A stretch of 64,000 nucleotides of DNA from Terrirubrum flagellatum (GTDB lineage Bacteria > Pseudomonadota > Alphaproteobacteria > Rhizobiales > Beijerinckiaceae), in contig NZ_CP091851.1 of assembly GCF_022059845.1 (NCBI RefSeq), positions 3,968,001 through 4,032,000 on the forward strand, in the 5' to 3' direction. Both the position numbers and the translations under genes were made by a program. The notes beneath the pieces were generated by a model. It ran no database searches and had not been told where the DNA came from. It saw only the letters and a list, made by a program, of their open reading frames with translations. Shown here piece by piece: positions 27,021 through 36,755 of the stretch. Each line of letters begins with the position of its first letter. Positions within the stretch are counted from its first letter, which is position 1.

Positions 27021-28121
27021 TCAAGATGCGCCAATCATCTCCGCCACATCCTCCGCAATCGACAGCGACGACGTCAGCCCCGGCGACTCGATGCCGAAGA
27101 GATGCACGACGCCCGCGAGCCCATGTTCCGGCGGCCCGTCGATGACGAAGTCCCGGGGCTGCTCGCCCGGCCCCGTGATTTTGGGGCGAATGCCGGAATA
27201 ATCAGGCACCAGCGATCCATCAGGCAGCGTCGGAAAATAGCGGCGGATCGAAGCGTAGAAGCTCTCGGCGCGCGCCGGATTCACCTCGTAGAATTCGCGA
27301 TCGATCCATTCGACATCGGGGCCGAATTTCATGCGGCCGGAGAGGTCGAGCGTGACATGCGTGCCAAGCCCGCCATCGACGGGCGCGGGATAAATCAGGT
27401 GAGTGAAAACCGGCTTGCCCGCGTATAAGAAATAGTTGCCCTTCGCGAGCACGCGTTTCGGAATGCGCGCGCGCGGATACTCCTCCATCGCGCTCGCAAT
27501 CTCCTGCGCGCCGAGGCCAGCGCTGTTCACGATCGCGTCGAATAAAAATTCGCCGCCTGCGGCGCCGCCGAACGTCACGCGCCATTCCGCGCCGACGCGC
27601 GCAATGCGCTCCACCGGCGTCTCGAAAGCGATCATGCCGCCGTGATCCTCGATCTCGCCCTGCAGCGCGAGCATCATCGCGTGGCTGTCGACGACGCCGG
27701 TCTCCGGCGACCATGCGGCCGCGGTGCATCTCAGCGCCGGCTCCATGGCGCGCGCCTTCGCGCCGTCAATCAGCACAAGCCCTTCGACGCCGTTCGCGAC
27801 GCCCTGCGCCTGGATGGACGCGATCTTCTTCTCTTCCGCTTCGTTCGTTGCGACGATCAGCTTGCCGGTCTTCTTCAGCGGCGCGCCGCGCGCATTGCAA
27901 AATTCATAGAGCATACGCCGGCCACGGACGCAGTGCTTCGCGCGCAGCGAACCCGCGGGATAATACATGCCGCCATGGATCACCTCGCTGTTGCGGGAGG
28001 AGACGCCGGTGCCAATCCCGTCGGCCTTTTCCGCGACGATGACGTCATGGCCGCGCTTCGCCAGCGCCGCAGCGCAGGCGAGGCCCACCACTCCCGCGCC
28101 GATCACCAATGTCGAGGTCAT
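27021..28121 (-). CDS. FAD-dependent oxidoreductase, L-2-hydroxyglutarate dehydrogenase-like
   Basis: A flavoprotein of 366 residues of the DAO family. The dinucleotide motif GAGVVGLACAAALAKRG opens the protein, followed by SSRNSEVIHGGMYY, which is characteristic of LhgO/YgaF-type L-2-hydroxyglutarate oxidases. The C-terminal FAD part is GIESPGLTSSLSIAEDVA. The ATG at 28121 (MTSTLVIGAG) is the family start. It likely oxidises a 2-hydroxy acid and passes electrons to the quinone pool or oxygen. A 2-hydroxyglutarate substrate is a family inference. Confidence 0.88.
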   Translation of the reverse strand: MTSTLVIGAGVVGLACAAALAKRGHDVIVAEKADGIGTGVSSRNSEVIHGGMYYPAGSLRAKHCVRGRRMLYEFCNARGAPLKKTGKLIVATNEAEEKKIASIQAQGVANGVEGLVLIDGAKARAMEPALRCTAAAWSPETGVVDSHAMMLALQGEIEDHGGMIAFETPVERIARVGAEWRVTFGGAAGGEFLFDAIVNSAGLGAQEIASAMEEYPRARIPKRVLAKGNYFLYAGKPVFTHLIYPAPVDGGLGTHVTLDLSGRMKFGPDVEWIDREFYEVNPARAESFYASIRRYFPTLPDGSLVPDYSGIRPKITGPGEQPRDFVIDGPPEHGLAGVVHLFGIESPGLTSSLSIAEDVAEMIGAS

Positions 28122-28242
28122 CCCGTCCGAATCCTGTCTTCCCGATAAAAGCCGGCCGGTCGTCATCGGCGCGTCATCGCGGAGTCATCGCGCCGATAGC
28201 CCGCATGCGCAGATTGCGCAATCACGTTGCTGGGAGCGCCAA

Positions 28243-29598
28243 ATGAAACAATTGTCCCTTCTCTTCGCCCTCGCCGCCGCCACGGCGCTGACGCCGGTCG
28301 CGGCGCGCGCCGATCAGGCCTTTCCGGCCGCCGTCGCCGGCCATGCGATCATGCCCGCCGAGAGCTTTATCGACGCGCCGGCCGACGCGCCGGAGGATCT
28401 GAAGATTTCGGGCAAATACACCACGGGCAAGCGCGTCGATCAGCTCGGTTCGGTGATGGGGCTTTCGGCCGATCGCCCGACCGGCGTGTCCGTTCCGTTC
28501 AAGGGCCAGCCGCTGCAGGGCCATTCCGGCATCAAGACCATGCCCGACGGCACATTCTGGATCATCACCGACAACGGCTTCGGCGCGAAGGCGAACAGCC
28601 AGGATTCGATGCTCTATCTCAACCGCTATCGCATCGACTGGAAGGAAGGAAAGTGGGAGCGCCTCGAAACCATCTTCCTGCATGATCCCGACAAAAAAGT
28701 GCCGTTCCGCATCGTCCATGAAGGCACTGCGAAGCGCTATCTCACCGGCGCGGATTTCGACACCGAGAGCTTCCAGATCATCGGCGACACTATCTGGATC
28801 GGCGACGAGTTCGGCCCCTATCTCCTGAAGACCGACAAATCGGGCAAGGTGCTCGGCTTCTTCGAGACGCTCGCCGACGGCAAGCCGGTGCGCTCGCCCG
28901 ACCATTACACGATGACGGCGCCGGCGACGCCGACCGCGACGCTCGATTTCAATGCGCGCCGCTCGAAGGGCTTTGAAGGTATGGCGGCGTCGAAGGATGG
29001 CAAATTCCTCTACGCCCTGCTCGAAGGTCCGCTGTGGGATAAAGACCGCAAGGACTGGGAGAAGACAGAAGGCGGCCGCGAATATCTGCGCATCCTCGAA
29101 TTCGATGTCGCCGGCGAGAAGTGGACCGGCCGTCACTGGAAATATGTGATGGAGGCCAATGGCAACGCCATCGGCGACTTCAACATGATCGACGCCACGA
29201 CGGGCCTGATCATCGAGCGCGACAATGGTGAAGGCACCGCCGACAAGGCCTGCCCGCAGGGCCAGAAGGCGCCGAATTGCTTCAGCGACGTCGCGAAGTT
29301 CAAGCGCGTCTACAAGGTTGAGCTCAATGACGCCAACGTCGGCGGCGTCGCGCGCAAGATCGGCCATATCGATCTCATGAAGATGCAGGACCCGAACAAA
29401 CTCGCGCGCAAGCCGCTCACCGAAGGCGCGCTCGCTTTCCCCTTCTTCACGATCGAGAATGTCGATGTGGTCGACGCCACGCATATCGTCGTCGGCAACG
29501 ACAACAACCTGCCCTTCTCGTCGAGCCGCGATCCGAACAAGGCCGACGACAATGAGCTGGTGCTGCTCGAGGTCGAGGCGTTCCTGAAGGCGAAGTAA
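28243..29598 (+). CDS. Phytase-like esterase-like family secreted protein
   Basis: A protein of 451 residues with a clear Sec signal peptide (residues 1-23, ending AARADQ). The body belongs to the 'esterase-like activity of phytase' family: FKGQPLQGHSGIKTMPDGTFWIITDNGFGAKAN, DTIWIGDEFGPYLLK, and KGFEGMAAS are typical, with a beta-propeller-like pattern. It is probably periplasmic and may hydrolyse phosphate esters; true phytase activity is unproven in the family. The ATG at 28243 has a GGGAG ribosome site. It is divergent from the FAD oxidoreductase. Confidence 0.87.
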   Translation: MKQLSLLFALAAATALTPVAARADQAFPAAVAGHAIMPAESFIDAPADAPEDLKISGKYTTGKRVDQLGSVMGLSADRPTGVSVPFKGQPLQGHSGIKTMPDGTFWIITDNGFGAKANSQDSMLYLNRYRIDWKEGKWERLETIFLHDPDKKVPFRIVHEGTAKRYLTGADFDTESFQIIGDTIWIGDEFGPYLLKTDKSGKVLGFFETLADGKPVRSPDHYTMTAPATPTATLDFNARRSKGFEGMAASKDGKFLYALLEGPLWDKDRKDWEKTEGGREYLRILEFDVAGEKWTGRHWKYVMEANGNAIGDFNMIDATTGLIIERDNGEGTADKACPQGQKAPNCFSDVAKFKRVYKVELNDANVGGVARKIGHIDLMKMQDPNKLARKPLTEGALAFPFFTIENVDVVDATHIVVGNDNNLPFSSSRDPNKADDNELVLLEVEAFLKAK

Positions 29599-29618
29599 GC
29601 TTTCCGGGATAAAAGTTA

Positions 29619-29769
29619 GGGCGTTTCCCGTTTACGATGATTCAAGGCTTCGTCATCGCCGCGCTTGTCGCGGCCATCCACGTCTTCATTTCTTTCAAAG
29701 ACGTGGATGCGCGGAACAAGTCCGCGCATGACGGCCTCTTTCGTGAATATACCAAAACGGGAAATGCTC
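29619..29769. repeat. Nested 151-bp intergenic palindrome
   Basis: Three sets of complementary arms are nested: 29619-29633 with 29755-29769 (13 of 15 match), CGTCAT 29651-29656 with ATGACG 29728-29733, and CATCCACGTCTT 29675-29686 with AAGACGTGGATG 29698-29709 (perfect). Translating the minus strand gives MRGLVPRIHVF, a familiar false ORF of a Hyphomicrobiales repeat family. It lies after the phytase-like gene. The element can form a very long stem. Confidence 0.7.
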
Positions 29770-29803
29770 TGGAAAATGAAACGCCGCCAATACGGCGGCG
29801 CTT

Positions 29804-30043
29804 TCACATCCACTGTCTGCCGTCGCCAGCGGAACAACCCATCGGCGGCAGGCCGCGGCCGAAATTCTTCTTGAGCTGATCGCAGCCCCATTTGCGAAGC
29901 GGCTGCGGCATCAGGCCATTGAGTCCGATGCCGACTTCATCATAGGGCGTCTGCGTGTTGGTGACGTAGACGTACCAGCGCCAGCCCAGCGTTCCGCCGC
30001 AGGCGATGGCCGCGATGACCAGAATCTGAAAAAGTCTTTTCAT
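29804..30043 (-). CDS. Small membrane-anchored or exported protein, unknown function
   Basis: A protein of 79 residues beginning MKRLFQILVIAAIACGGTLGWRWYVYV, a positively charged start plus one hydrophobic segment. The rest (TQTPYDEVGIGLNGLMPQPLRKWGCDQLKKNF) carries two cysteines, perhaps a periplasmic disulphide. It follows pckA by 22 bases on the same strand. I do not recognise a family. The composition and start look like a real gene rather than a shadow. It overlaps nothing else. Confidence 0.68.
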   Translation of the reverse strand: MKRLFQILVIAAIACGGTLGWRWYVYVTNTQTPYDEVGIGLNGLMPQPLRKWGCDQLKKNFGRGLPPMGCSAGDGRQWM

Positions 30044-30065
30044 CGCGATCGCGCTGAAGATGGCG

Positions 30066-31679
30066 TCAGGCCGCCATCTGGTTTGCGGGAGCGGCGGCCT
30101 TCACCGCCTCATCGACATGGCTTTCGAACTTCTTGAAGTTCGCGCGGAACATGTCGACCAGCTTCTTCGCCGTGTCGGCGAATTCGGCTTTGCTCGCCCA
30201 GGTCTTCACGGGATAGAGGATGTGCGGCTCGACGCCGGGCACCGAGGTCGGCACCGCAAATCCGAAATAGGGATCGCGGCGGAAATCGGCGCGGTTCAGC
30301 GAACCGTCGAGCGCAGCGGTCAAGAGGCGACGCGTGACACGGATCGGCATGCGGCGGCCGACGCCATATTTGCCGCCGGTCCAGCCCGTATTCACGAGCC
30401 AGCAATCGACGTGATGCTTGGCGATCAGTTCGCGCAGCAGGTTCGCATATTCCGAAGGATGGCGCGGAAGAAACGGCGAACCGAAGCAGGTCGAGAATTC
30501 CGGCTCGACGCCGACGAGGCCGCGCTCGGTGCCTGCGACCTTCGCGGTGTAACCGGAGAGAAAGTGATACATCGCTTCCGCCGGCGTCAGCTTCGCGATC
30601 GGCGGCATCACGCCGAACGCATCGGCGGTGAGCATGATGATGTTCTTGGGGACGCCGGCGCGACCGGTGCGCGACGCATTCGGGATGAAGTCGAGAGGAT
30701 AGGCCGAGCGCGTATTCTCGGTCTTCGACTGATCGTCGAAGTCGACCTCACGCGTATTCTCGTCGAACACGACATTCTCGAGCACCGTGCCGAACATCTG
30801 CGACGCGGCATAGATCTGCGGTTCGGCTTCGGCGGAGAGCTTGATCGTCTTGGCGTAGCAGCCGCCTTCGAAATTGAAGACGCCGTCCTTCGACCAGCCA
30901 TGTTCGTCATCGCCGATCAGCGTGCGCTCGGGATCGGCCGAGAGCGTCGTCTTGCCGGTGCCGGAGAGGCCGAAGAAGACTGCGGAATCGCCGCGCGGCC
31001 CGACATTGGCCGAGCAATGCATCGGCACGACGCCCTTCGCCGGCAGCACGTAGTTGAGATAGGTGAAGACCGATTTCTTCATCTCGCCGGCGTAAGCCGA
31101 AGCGCCGATGAGGACGATCTTGCGCGTGAGATCGATCGCAATCACCGTCTCGCTGCGGCAGCCGTGACGCTTCGGATCGGCCTTGAAGCTCGGCAGATCG
31201 ATGATCGTCATCTCGGGCGCGTAATTCGCGAGCTCCCCGGCTTCCGGGCGGATCAGCAGATTGCGGATGAAGAGAGAGTGCCAGGCGAGTTCGGTGAACA
31301 CGCGGGCGCGAACGCGATGCGCCGGATCGGCGCCGCCATAGAGATCCTGCGCGAACAGCTCCTTGCCTTCGCAATGCGCAATGAAATCGGCGTAGAGCAC
31401 GTCGAACTGCTCGGGGCTCATCGCCGCATTGTTGTCCCACCACACGACCTTCTCGGTCGCGGCGTCGCGCACGACGAACTTGTCCTTCGGCGAACGGCCC
31501 GTGTGCTGGCCCGTATCGGCCGCAAGCGCGCCGCCCTTCACCAGCGAGCCTTCGCCGCGACGGATCGATTCTTCCACCAGCCGCGCCGCCTCGAAGTTCC
31601 AGCGCACCGCCTTCAGCTTGCGGAAGCCGCTGACTTCTGCGCCCTGCGCGCTGTTGAAGACGCCGATATTGTCCGTCAC
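30066..31679 (-). CDS. pckA: Phosphoenolpyruvate carboxykinase (ATP)
   Basis: The gluconeogenic enzyme of 537 residues turns oxaloacetate and ATP into phosphoenolpyruvate and CO2. The kinase motifs are [16 protein letters not shown], the divalent metal segment LIGDDEHGW, and the adenine region near the C-terminus ([11 protein letters not shown]). Translation starts at a GTG at 31679, with AGGGAG about 8 bases before; the longer frame to 31775 has no ribosome site. In Rhizobium and Agrobacterium pckA sits next to chvI-chvG and is linked to growth on organic acids; here a HugZ-like gene and an HD gene lie between. Gene position suggests ChvI may regulate it. Confidence 0.97.
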   Translation of the reverse strand: MTDNIGVFNSAQGAEVSGFRKLKAVRWNFEAARLVEESIRRGEGSLVKGGALAADTGQHTGRSPKDKFVVRDAATEKVVWWDNNAAMSPEQFDVLYADFIAHCEGKELFAQDLYGGADPAHRVRARVFTELAWHSLFIRNLLIRPEAGELANYAPEMTIIDLPSFKADPKRHGCRSETVIAIDLTRKIVLIGASAYAGEMKKSVFTYLNYVLPAKGVVPMHCSANVGPRGDSAVFFGLSGTGKTTLSADPERTLIGDDEHGWSKDGVFNFEGGCYAKTIKLSAEAEPQIYAASQMFGTVLENVVFDENTREVDFDDQSKTENTRSAYPLDFIPNASRTGRAGVPKNIIMLTADAFGVMPPIAKLTPAEAMYHFLSGYTAKVAGTERGLVGVEPEFSTCFGSPFLPRHPSEYANLLRELIAKHHVDCWLVNTGWTGGKYGVGRRMPIRVTRRLLTAALDGSLNRADFRRDPYFGFAVPTSVPGVEPHILYPVKTWASKAEFADTAKKLVDMFRANFKKFESHVDEAVKAAAPANQMAA

Positions 31680-31852
31680 GAGTGATCTCCCTGATCGCGA
31701 GCGCCCCGCCCTGGCGTCACGTTCGCGGCCCTCTAGGGCCGCGCAGCGGCGAGCGCAAGCTCGCCCTCGCCGCATGATTCCTCCGGACGAAGGTCCGGCG
31801 CAACGGCTTTCCCGGTGGAAAGTGAATGCGGCCGCAGGCCGGCCGGGTCCGT

Positions 31853-32626
31853 TCAGGCCTTCATCCGCGCCTGTCCCGCGAGATCGACCAGCATCTTCCG
31901 GAGCTCCCCCGCTGTGGCGACGCGCGCGGGAAAGGCCAACCGCAACGTCAGGTCTCCTGCGGAAAGGTCGAGGCCTTCCGGATCGATCCCGACGCAGCGC
32001 CAGGGCGCTTCGGGACCGTTCAGCAGCCGGGTCGCATAGAGGCCGAGCGCCTGGGCATGGTCCTCGTTCATATGGGCGACAGCACCCGCCTCCGCCTCTA
32101 CCAGATCCTCGGCTCCGGCGAGATCGGTCAGGAGGTCGGCGGGCGCGAGCTCATAGGCCCTGCCGAAACCGCCATTGAGGCTCGCCCGCTCAGGCGCGAG
32201 GCGGAAGAACAGGAAGTCGGGAAAATCGACATAGAGTTCGGATTTGGGATGACGCGCGAGGAATCGTCGGCGGACGCGGGCGCCCTCCTCTCCCTCGCGC
32301 GAGACGACGGCGGCGCGCGCGACAAGCGAAACGCGGGGATGGGCGAGCGGATCGCCCTTGCCTGGCTGGCCCAGAAGCAATGAGCAGCGCGCGTCGCCGA
32401 GCAGATTGCCAGTGTGGCCCGACAGACGCGAAACGAGAATCAGCGGCGCGCCATCGCAATCGGTCGCGACGCTGGTCAGGCTGGCGAAGGGGCCGCCCTG
32501 TTGCGCGTCGATCGTCGCAAGCGAGCCGAACCGCGCGGTCCTGATCAGATTTTTGGCGAGCTGGCGGGCGCTTTCATCAGTTTCCCTGAGGACGGAACCC
32601 TTGGGCTCTTCTCTTGCTTCAGACAT
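31853..32626 (-). CDS. HugZ-family haem-utilisation / pyridoxamine-phosphate-oxidase-like protein
   Basis: A protein of 257 residues. The N-terminal split-barrel (about 20-150, [28 protein letters not shown]) is flavin- or haem-binding, and the C-terminal DUF2470 part has [13 protein letters not shown] with the histidines seen in HugZ. HugZ in Helicobacter degrades haem; in many alphaproteobacteria the function is uncertain. It is on the minus strand, upstream of pckA with 173 bases between them, including a GGCGAGC-GCAA-GCTCGCC hairpin at 31748-31765. Divergent from the HD gene. Confidence 0.84.
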   Translation of the reverse strand: MSEAREEPKGSVLRETDESARQLAKNLIRTARFGSLATIDAQQGGPFASLTSVATDCDGAPLILVSRLSGHTGNLLGDARCSLLLGQPGKGDPLAHPRVSLVARAAVVSREGEEGARVRRRFLARHPKSELYVDFPDFLFFRLAPERASLNGGFGRAYELAPADLLTDLAGAEDLVEAEAGAVAHMNEDHAQALGLYATRLLNGPEAPWRCVGIDPEGLDLSAGDLTLRLAFPARVATAGELRKMLVDLAGQARMKA

Positions 32627-32674
32627 TGCGTCACACGTTTGATTGACGTTTCACAACACTGCGCCGGATGAGAG

Positions 32675-33112
32675 ATGACTGCGACCATCGAAGACGCGCT
32701 GATGCTCGCCGCCGACAAGCATCGCGGACAGACCGATAAGGCCGGGCTTCCCTACATCCTGCATCCGCTCAGGGTGATGCATCATCTCGGCCTCGACGCA
32801 ACCATGCAGGAGCGCATGGCCGCGCTCCTGCACGATCTCGTCGAGGACACCGACGTCACGCTCGACGATCTGCGCGCGCAGGGCTTTCCCGCCGAAGTCG
32901 TGCAGGCGGTCGACAGCCTGACGAAGCGACCTGAGGAGAAAGAGGACTATTTCGCCGCGGTCCGGCGGGCGGGGGCTGACCCGATCGGCAGGAAGGTCAA
33001 GATCGCCGACCTTACCGATAACATGGATGTGCGCCGAATCCGCTCTCCGACCGACAAGGACCGGCTCCGCATCGAGCGTTACCGGAAGGCTCTCGACCTG
33101 CTACGGTCCTGA
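32675..33112 (+). CDS. HD-domain hydrolase, small (p)ppGpp hydrolase-like
   Basis: A small HD-family protein of 145 residues. The motif H-P-L-R, the HD pair in ALLHDLVEDTD and KIADLTDN match the hydrolase part of RelA/SpoT and the Mesh1-type small alarmone hydrolases. There is no synthetase domain. It may remove (p)ppGpp or another nucleotide; this cannot be settled from sequence. It lies upstream of chvI by 122 bases and is divergent from the HugZ-like gene. Confidence 0.83.
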   Translation: MTATIEDALMLAADKHRGQTDKAGLPYILHPLRVMHHLGLDATMQERMAALLHDLVEDTDVTLDDLRAQGFPAEVVQAVDSLTKRPEEKEDYFAAVRRAGADPIGRKVKIADLTDNMDVRRIRSPTDKDRLRIERYRKALDLLRS

Positions 33113-33234
33113 AAAAGCGGAGAAAAAGCCAGCCGCCACAATTCAACCCCTGTTTGTTCGATTTCCCGCCAAAGAGGGTGTAGAAGGACGGTGTCGAAGC
33201 CGTGCGCCTCCCGCCGCGGCAGCAGAGTGAGTCA

Positions 33235-33930
33235 ATGCCCACGATCGCCCTGGTCGACGACGACCGCAACATCCTCACCTCAGTCTCGATCGCGCTGGAA
33301 GCGGAGGGCTATCGCGTCCAGACCTACAATGACGGCGCCGCCGCCTTCGACGGCCTGCGCCAGAACCCGCCTGACATGGCGATCTTCGACATCAAGATGC
33401 CGCGCATGGACGGCATGGAGCTTCTGCGCCGATTGCGCCAGAAATCCGACCTCCCCGTGATCTTCCTGACCTCGAAAGACGAGGAGATCGACGAGCTGTT
33501 CGGTCTCAAGATGGGGGCCGACGATTTCATCCGGAAACCCTTCTCCCAGCGGCTGCTGGTCGAGCGCGTCAAGGCGATCCTGCGCCGCTCGGGAGCGAAG
33601 GACGTGCAGGGTCCGCGCGAGGGCGACGCCAAGGCGCTGGAGCGCGGCCAGCTCCGCATGGATCCGGAGCGCCACACCTGCACCTGGAAGGGCGAGCCGG
33701 TGGTGCTCACCGTGACCGAATTCCTGATCCTGCAGTCGCTCGCGCAGCGGCCCGGCGTGGTGAAAAGCCGCAATGCGCTGATGGATGCGGCCTATGACGA
33801 TCAGGTCTATGTGGACGACCGCACGATCGACAGCCACATCAAGCGCCTGCGCAAGAAGTTCAAGCAGACCGACGACGATTTCGAGATGATCGAGACGCTT
33901 TACGGCGTTGGCTATCGCTTCAAGGAATGA
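33235..33930 (+). CDS. chvI: Response regulator ChvI (OmpR family)
   Basis: A regulator of 231 residues. The receiver domain has the acidic pocket DDD at 8-10, the phosphorylated Asp52 in [11 protein letters not shown], and Lys102-region KPF. The C-terminal winged helix (about 135-230) reads [32 protein letters not shown]. The ATG at 33235 is the canonical [10 protein letters not shown] start; the upstream GTG is not needed. It is followed by chvG after 47 bases. ChvI controls acid, envelope and symbiosis-related genes in rhizobia and Agrobacterium. Confidence 0.95.
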   Translation: MPTIALVDDDRNILTSVSIALEAEGYRVQTYNDGAAAFDGLRQNPPDMAIFDIKMPRMDGMELLRRLRQKSDLPVIFLTSKDEEIDELFGLKMGADDFIRKPFSQRLLVERVKAILRRSGAKDVQGPREGDAKALERGQLRMDPERHTCTWKGEPVVLTVTEFLILQSLAQRPGVVKSRNALMDAAYDDQVYVDDRTIDSHIKRLRKKFKQTDDDFEMIETLYGVGYRFKE

Positions 33931-33977
33931 CTGCGCGCCGCGGCGCGCTCTGATAGAGTCGCGCCGACAGACTTAAG

Positions 33978-35750
33978 ATGGCCGCAGAGATTCATAGCCA
34001 CGACACCGTGACGTCCACGCGCCAGGCCGGTTTGCGCGGCGCGTTGTCGCGCATGGCCGGGCGCCTCGCCCATCGCGCCGGCTCGACGCTGACGCGGCGG
34101 ATCGTGCTGCTCAATCTCGCCGGCCTGCTCGCGCTGCTGCTTGGCTATCTCTATCTCAACCAGTTCCGCGCCGGCCTGATCGAGTCGCGCGCGCAGAGCC
34201 TCCTGACCCAGGGCGAGATCATCGCCGGCGCCATCGCAGCGTCCGCCAGCGTCGAGAATGACGGCATCATGCTCGACCCGGACAAGCTGTTCCAACAGCA
34301 GGCCGGAGACAGTTTCGCCGCGCCGGACGAGAACTCCACGCTCGAATTCTCGATCAATCCCGAACGCGTCTCGCCGGTGCTGCGGCGCCTCATCACGCCA
34401 ACGAAAACGCGGGCGCGCGTCTTCGATCGCGACGGCGCCACCGTGGTCGATTCCGCACGCTTCATCTCGCGCGGCGACATCACCCGCTTCGAGCTGCCGC
34501 CGCCGGCGGCGCATGAAGACACCACGGTCATCCAGCGCACGTTCAATCTCTTCCGCAATCGCTTCGGCCGCATCGGCGTGCCGCTGACGAACGATGATTC
34601 AAGCGGCGTTCCCGGCAAACAGCTCGCGGAAGTCAGCAATGCGCTGAAAGGCGAGGCCACAAGCGTGGTGCGCGTCAACCAGCGCGGCGAGACGATCGTT
34701 TCGGTCGCAGTGCCAATCCAGCGCTTCCGCTCGGTGCGCGGCGCGCTGCTGCTGGCGACGCAGGGCGGCGATATCGACGCGATCATCTCGCAAGAGCGCT
34801 GGGCGCTGGTGCAGATCTTCTGCGTCGCCGCCGCCGTGATGCTCGTGCTGTCGCTCCTGCTCGCCAACACGATCGCCGGCCCGATGCGCAAGCTCGCGGC
34901 TGCAGCGGAGAATGTGCGCCGCGGCGTGAAGAAGCGCATCGAGATCCCTGATTATACCGACCGGCGCGACGAGATCGGCCATCTCTCAGGATCGCTGCGC
35001 GATATGACGCAGGCGCTCTACAAGCGCATCGAGGGCACAGAGCGCTTCGCCGCCGATGTCGCCCATGAACTCAAGAATCCGCTGACCTCGCTGCGCAGCG
35101 CGGTCGAGACGCTGCCGCTCGCGAAGACCGACGACGCGCGCAAGCGATTGCTCGCCGTTATTCAACACGATGTGCGCCGTCTCGATCGGCTGATCAGCGA
35201 CATCTCCGACGCGTCGCGCCTCGACGCCGAACTCGCGCGCAGCGAGGCCGATCCCGTCGATGTCGCGCGCCTCGTCGAAGCGGTCGCCAGCGTCGCCAAT
35301 GAAGTGCGCAAGGCCGGCAGCCCGCGCGTCGAGATCGCGACGCCAACAATGCAGGCGGCGCGCGACGCCTGCCTGGTCAACGGACAGGACAGCCGGCTTG
35401 GCCAGGTGCTCACCAATCTGATCGAGAACGCCCGTTCTTTCTCGCCGCCCGACGGCGCGGTGCGCGTGGCGCTCAAGCGCGTGGCGCGCGAAGTCGAGAT
35501 CAGCGTCGAAGATGACGGGCCGGGCATTCCCGATCATGCGCTCGAACGCATCTTCGAGCGCTTCTACACCGACAGGCCCGATCAGGGATTCGGCCAGAAT
35601 TCCGGCCTCGGCCTTTCCATCTCGCGACAGATCGTCGAGGCCCATGGCGGACGCATCTGGGCGGAAAATCGAATGGGGCCGCCCGACGAAACGGGCGAAC
35701 CCCGGAAACTCGGCGCGCGCTTCATCGTGCGCCTGCCCGCGGCGGGATAA
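33978..35750 (+). CDS. chvG: Sensor histidine kinase ChvG
   Basis: A membrane kinase of 590 residues. TM1 is near residues 36-58, a long periplasmic sensor domain follows to about 275, then TM2, HAMP, and the kinase core with the phosphorylated His363 in FAADVAHELKNPLTSLRSAVETL. The ATPase boxes are LTNLIENARSFSPP, DDGPGIPD and NSGLGLSISRQIVEAHGG. In alphaproteobacteria the periplasmic protein ExoR restrains ChvG; no exoR is in this window. Five bases separate its stop from hprK. Confidence 0.95.
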   Translation: MAAEIHSHDTVTSTRQAGLRGALSRMAGRLAHRAGSTLTRRIVLLNLAGLLALLLGYLYLNQFRAGLIESRAQSLLTQGEIIAGAIAASASVENDGIMLDPDKLFQQQAGDSFAAPDENSTLEFSINPERVSPVLRRLITPTKTRARVFDRDGATVVDSARFISRGDITRFELPPPAAHEDTTVIQRTFNLFRNRFGRIGVPLTNDDSSGVPGKQLAEVSNALKGEATSVVRVNQRGETIVSVAVPIQRFRSVRGALLLATQGGDIDAIISQERWALVQIFCVAAAVMLVLSLLLANTIAGPMRKLAAAAENVRRGVKKRIEIPDYTDRRDEIGHLSGSLRDMTQALYKRIEGTERFAADVAHELKNPLTSLRSAVETLPLAKTDDARKRLLAVIQHDVRRLDRLISDISDASRLDAELARSEADPVDVARLVEAVASVANEVRKAGSPRVEIATPTMQAARDACLVNGQDSRLGQVLTNLIENARSFSPPDGAVRVALKRVAREVEISVEDDGPGIPDHALERIFERFYTDRPDQGFGQNSGLGLSISRQIVEAHGGRIWAENRMGPPDETGEPRKLGARFIVRLPAAG

Positions 35751-35755
35751 ACGCA

Positions 35756-36208
35756 ATGACCAGCGAATCCCTTCACGCCACCTGCGTCATCGTCGGCGAA
35801 GACGGCGTGCTGATCCGCGGCCGCTCCGGCGCCGGCAAGAGCAAGCTGGCGCGAGGACTCATCGGCGAAGCGAAGCAGCGCGGCTTCTTCGCCCGTCTCG
35901 TGGGCGATGATCGCGTGATGGTCGAAGCAGCCGACGGCCGCCTGATCGGATCGGGCCATCCAGCGATCGCCGGCTTCATCGAAGCGCGCGGGCTCGGCAT
36001 TCTGCCGGCGGAAACAGAGCAGGCCTGCGTGGTCAGGCTCATCGTCGACCTCGCCGACGAACCGGGACCGCGCCTGCCCGACCACAAGGATAAATGGGTG
36101 ACGGTTTGCGGCACGACCATCGCGCGGCTGATGCTCGGACCGGAAGCGGATCGGCCCGATCTCGTCTTCACGGCGCTCGATCAGCTCAGGGCGAAGCGCC
36201 AAAAATGA
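35756..36208 (+). CDS. hprK: HPr kinase/phosphorylase, short alphaproteobacterial form
   Basis: A protein of 150 residues, covering only the catalytic C-terminal half of the Firmicutes enzyme. Walker A is GRSGAGKSKLARGL, and the segments VGDDRVMVEAADGRLIG and ARGLGILP correspond to the HPr kinase core and signature. It phosphorylates a serine in HPr. The gene is five bases after chvG, tying the PTS and ChvGI. The following 142 bases contain no gene. Confidence 0.93.
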   Translation: MTSESLHATCVIVGEDGVLIRGRSGAGKSKLARGLIGEAKQRGFFARLVGDDRVMVEAADGRLIGSGHPAIAGFIEARGLGILPAETEQACVVRLIVDLADEPGPRLPDHKDKWVTVCGTTIARLMLGPEADRPDLVFTALDQLRAKRQK

Positions 36209-36350
36209 TGCGGGAAGAGAACAAAAATAGTCCAAACAAGCTGAGGGCTCGCCGAAATATCGCCACGATTCGCTCTTGCGCTTTTGCTCGCACTGCACAA
36301 GATACGCGGCTCCAGCCGCCGGATTGGCGGCTCCAGGTTTCAGACCCGAT

Positions 36351-36752
36351 ATGATCGGAATGGTGCTCGTGACCCACGGGCAGCTTGCGACCGAGTTTCG
36401 CGCTGCCCTTGAGCACGTCGTAGGTCCCCAAAATCAACTCGAAACCATCGCCATCGGTCCCGAGGACGATATGGATTCGCGCCGCAACGACATCATGTCG
36501 GCGGTGAAGCACGTCAACACCGGCGACGGCGTGGTGCTGCTGACCGACATGTTCGGCGGCACCCCATCGAACCTCGCGATTTCGTGCATGAGCGGCGCCA
36601 AGGTCGAGGTGGTCGCCGGCATCAACCTGCCGATGCTGATCAAGCTTGCGCGGGTGCGCGAGGACGCCGATCTTACCGAGGCGGTGGCGCAGGCGCAGGA
36701 TGCGGGCCGCAAATACATCAATGTCGCCAGCCGGGTGCTGGCCGGGAAATAG
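36351..36752 (+). CDS. PTS EIIA component, mannose family (regulatory)
   Basis: A protein of 133 residues. The phosphorylated His9 lies in MVLVTHGQLA, and LLTDMFGGTPSNLA is typical of EIIA-Man. There are no EIIB, C or D genes near, so it is a regulatory rather than sugar-transporting unit, as in most alphaproteobacteria. The ATG at 36351 is preferred over 36276. It is separated from ptsH by three bases. Confidence 0.92.
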   Translation: MIGMVLVTHGQLATEFRAALEHVVGPQNQLETIAIGPEDDMDSRRNDIMSAVKHVNTGDGVVLLTDMFGGTPSNLAISCMSGAKVEVVAGINLPMLIKLARVREDADLTEAVAQAQDAGRKYINVASRVLAGK

Positions 36753-36755
36753 CGG

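Noticed and set aside
28222-29484. A 420-residue frame antisense to the phytase-like gene
   Set aside because: Low-complexity, arginine- and alanine-rich translation without motifs, opposite a gene with a signal peptide and family motifs.
29616-29891. A 91-residue minus-strand ORF with MRGLVPRIHVF
   Set aside because: It is contained in a nested palindromic repeat; this peptide is a familiar false gene of such repeats.
31748-31765. Hairpin between the HugZ-like gene and pckA as a terminator
   Set aside because: The GGCGAGC-GCAA-GCTCGCC stem is clear but no T tract follows on either strand, so I mention it only with the gene.
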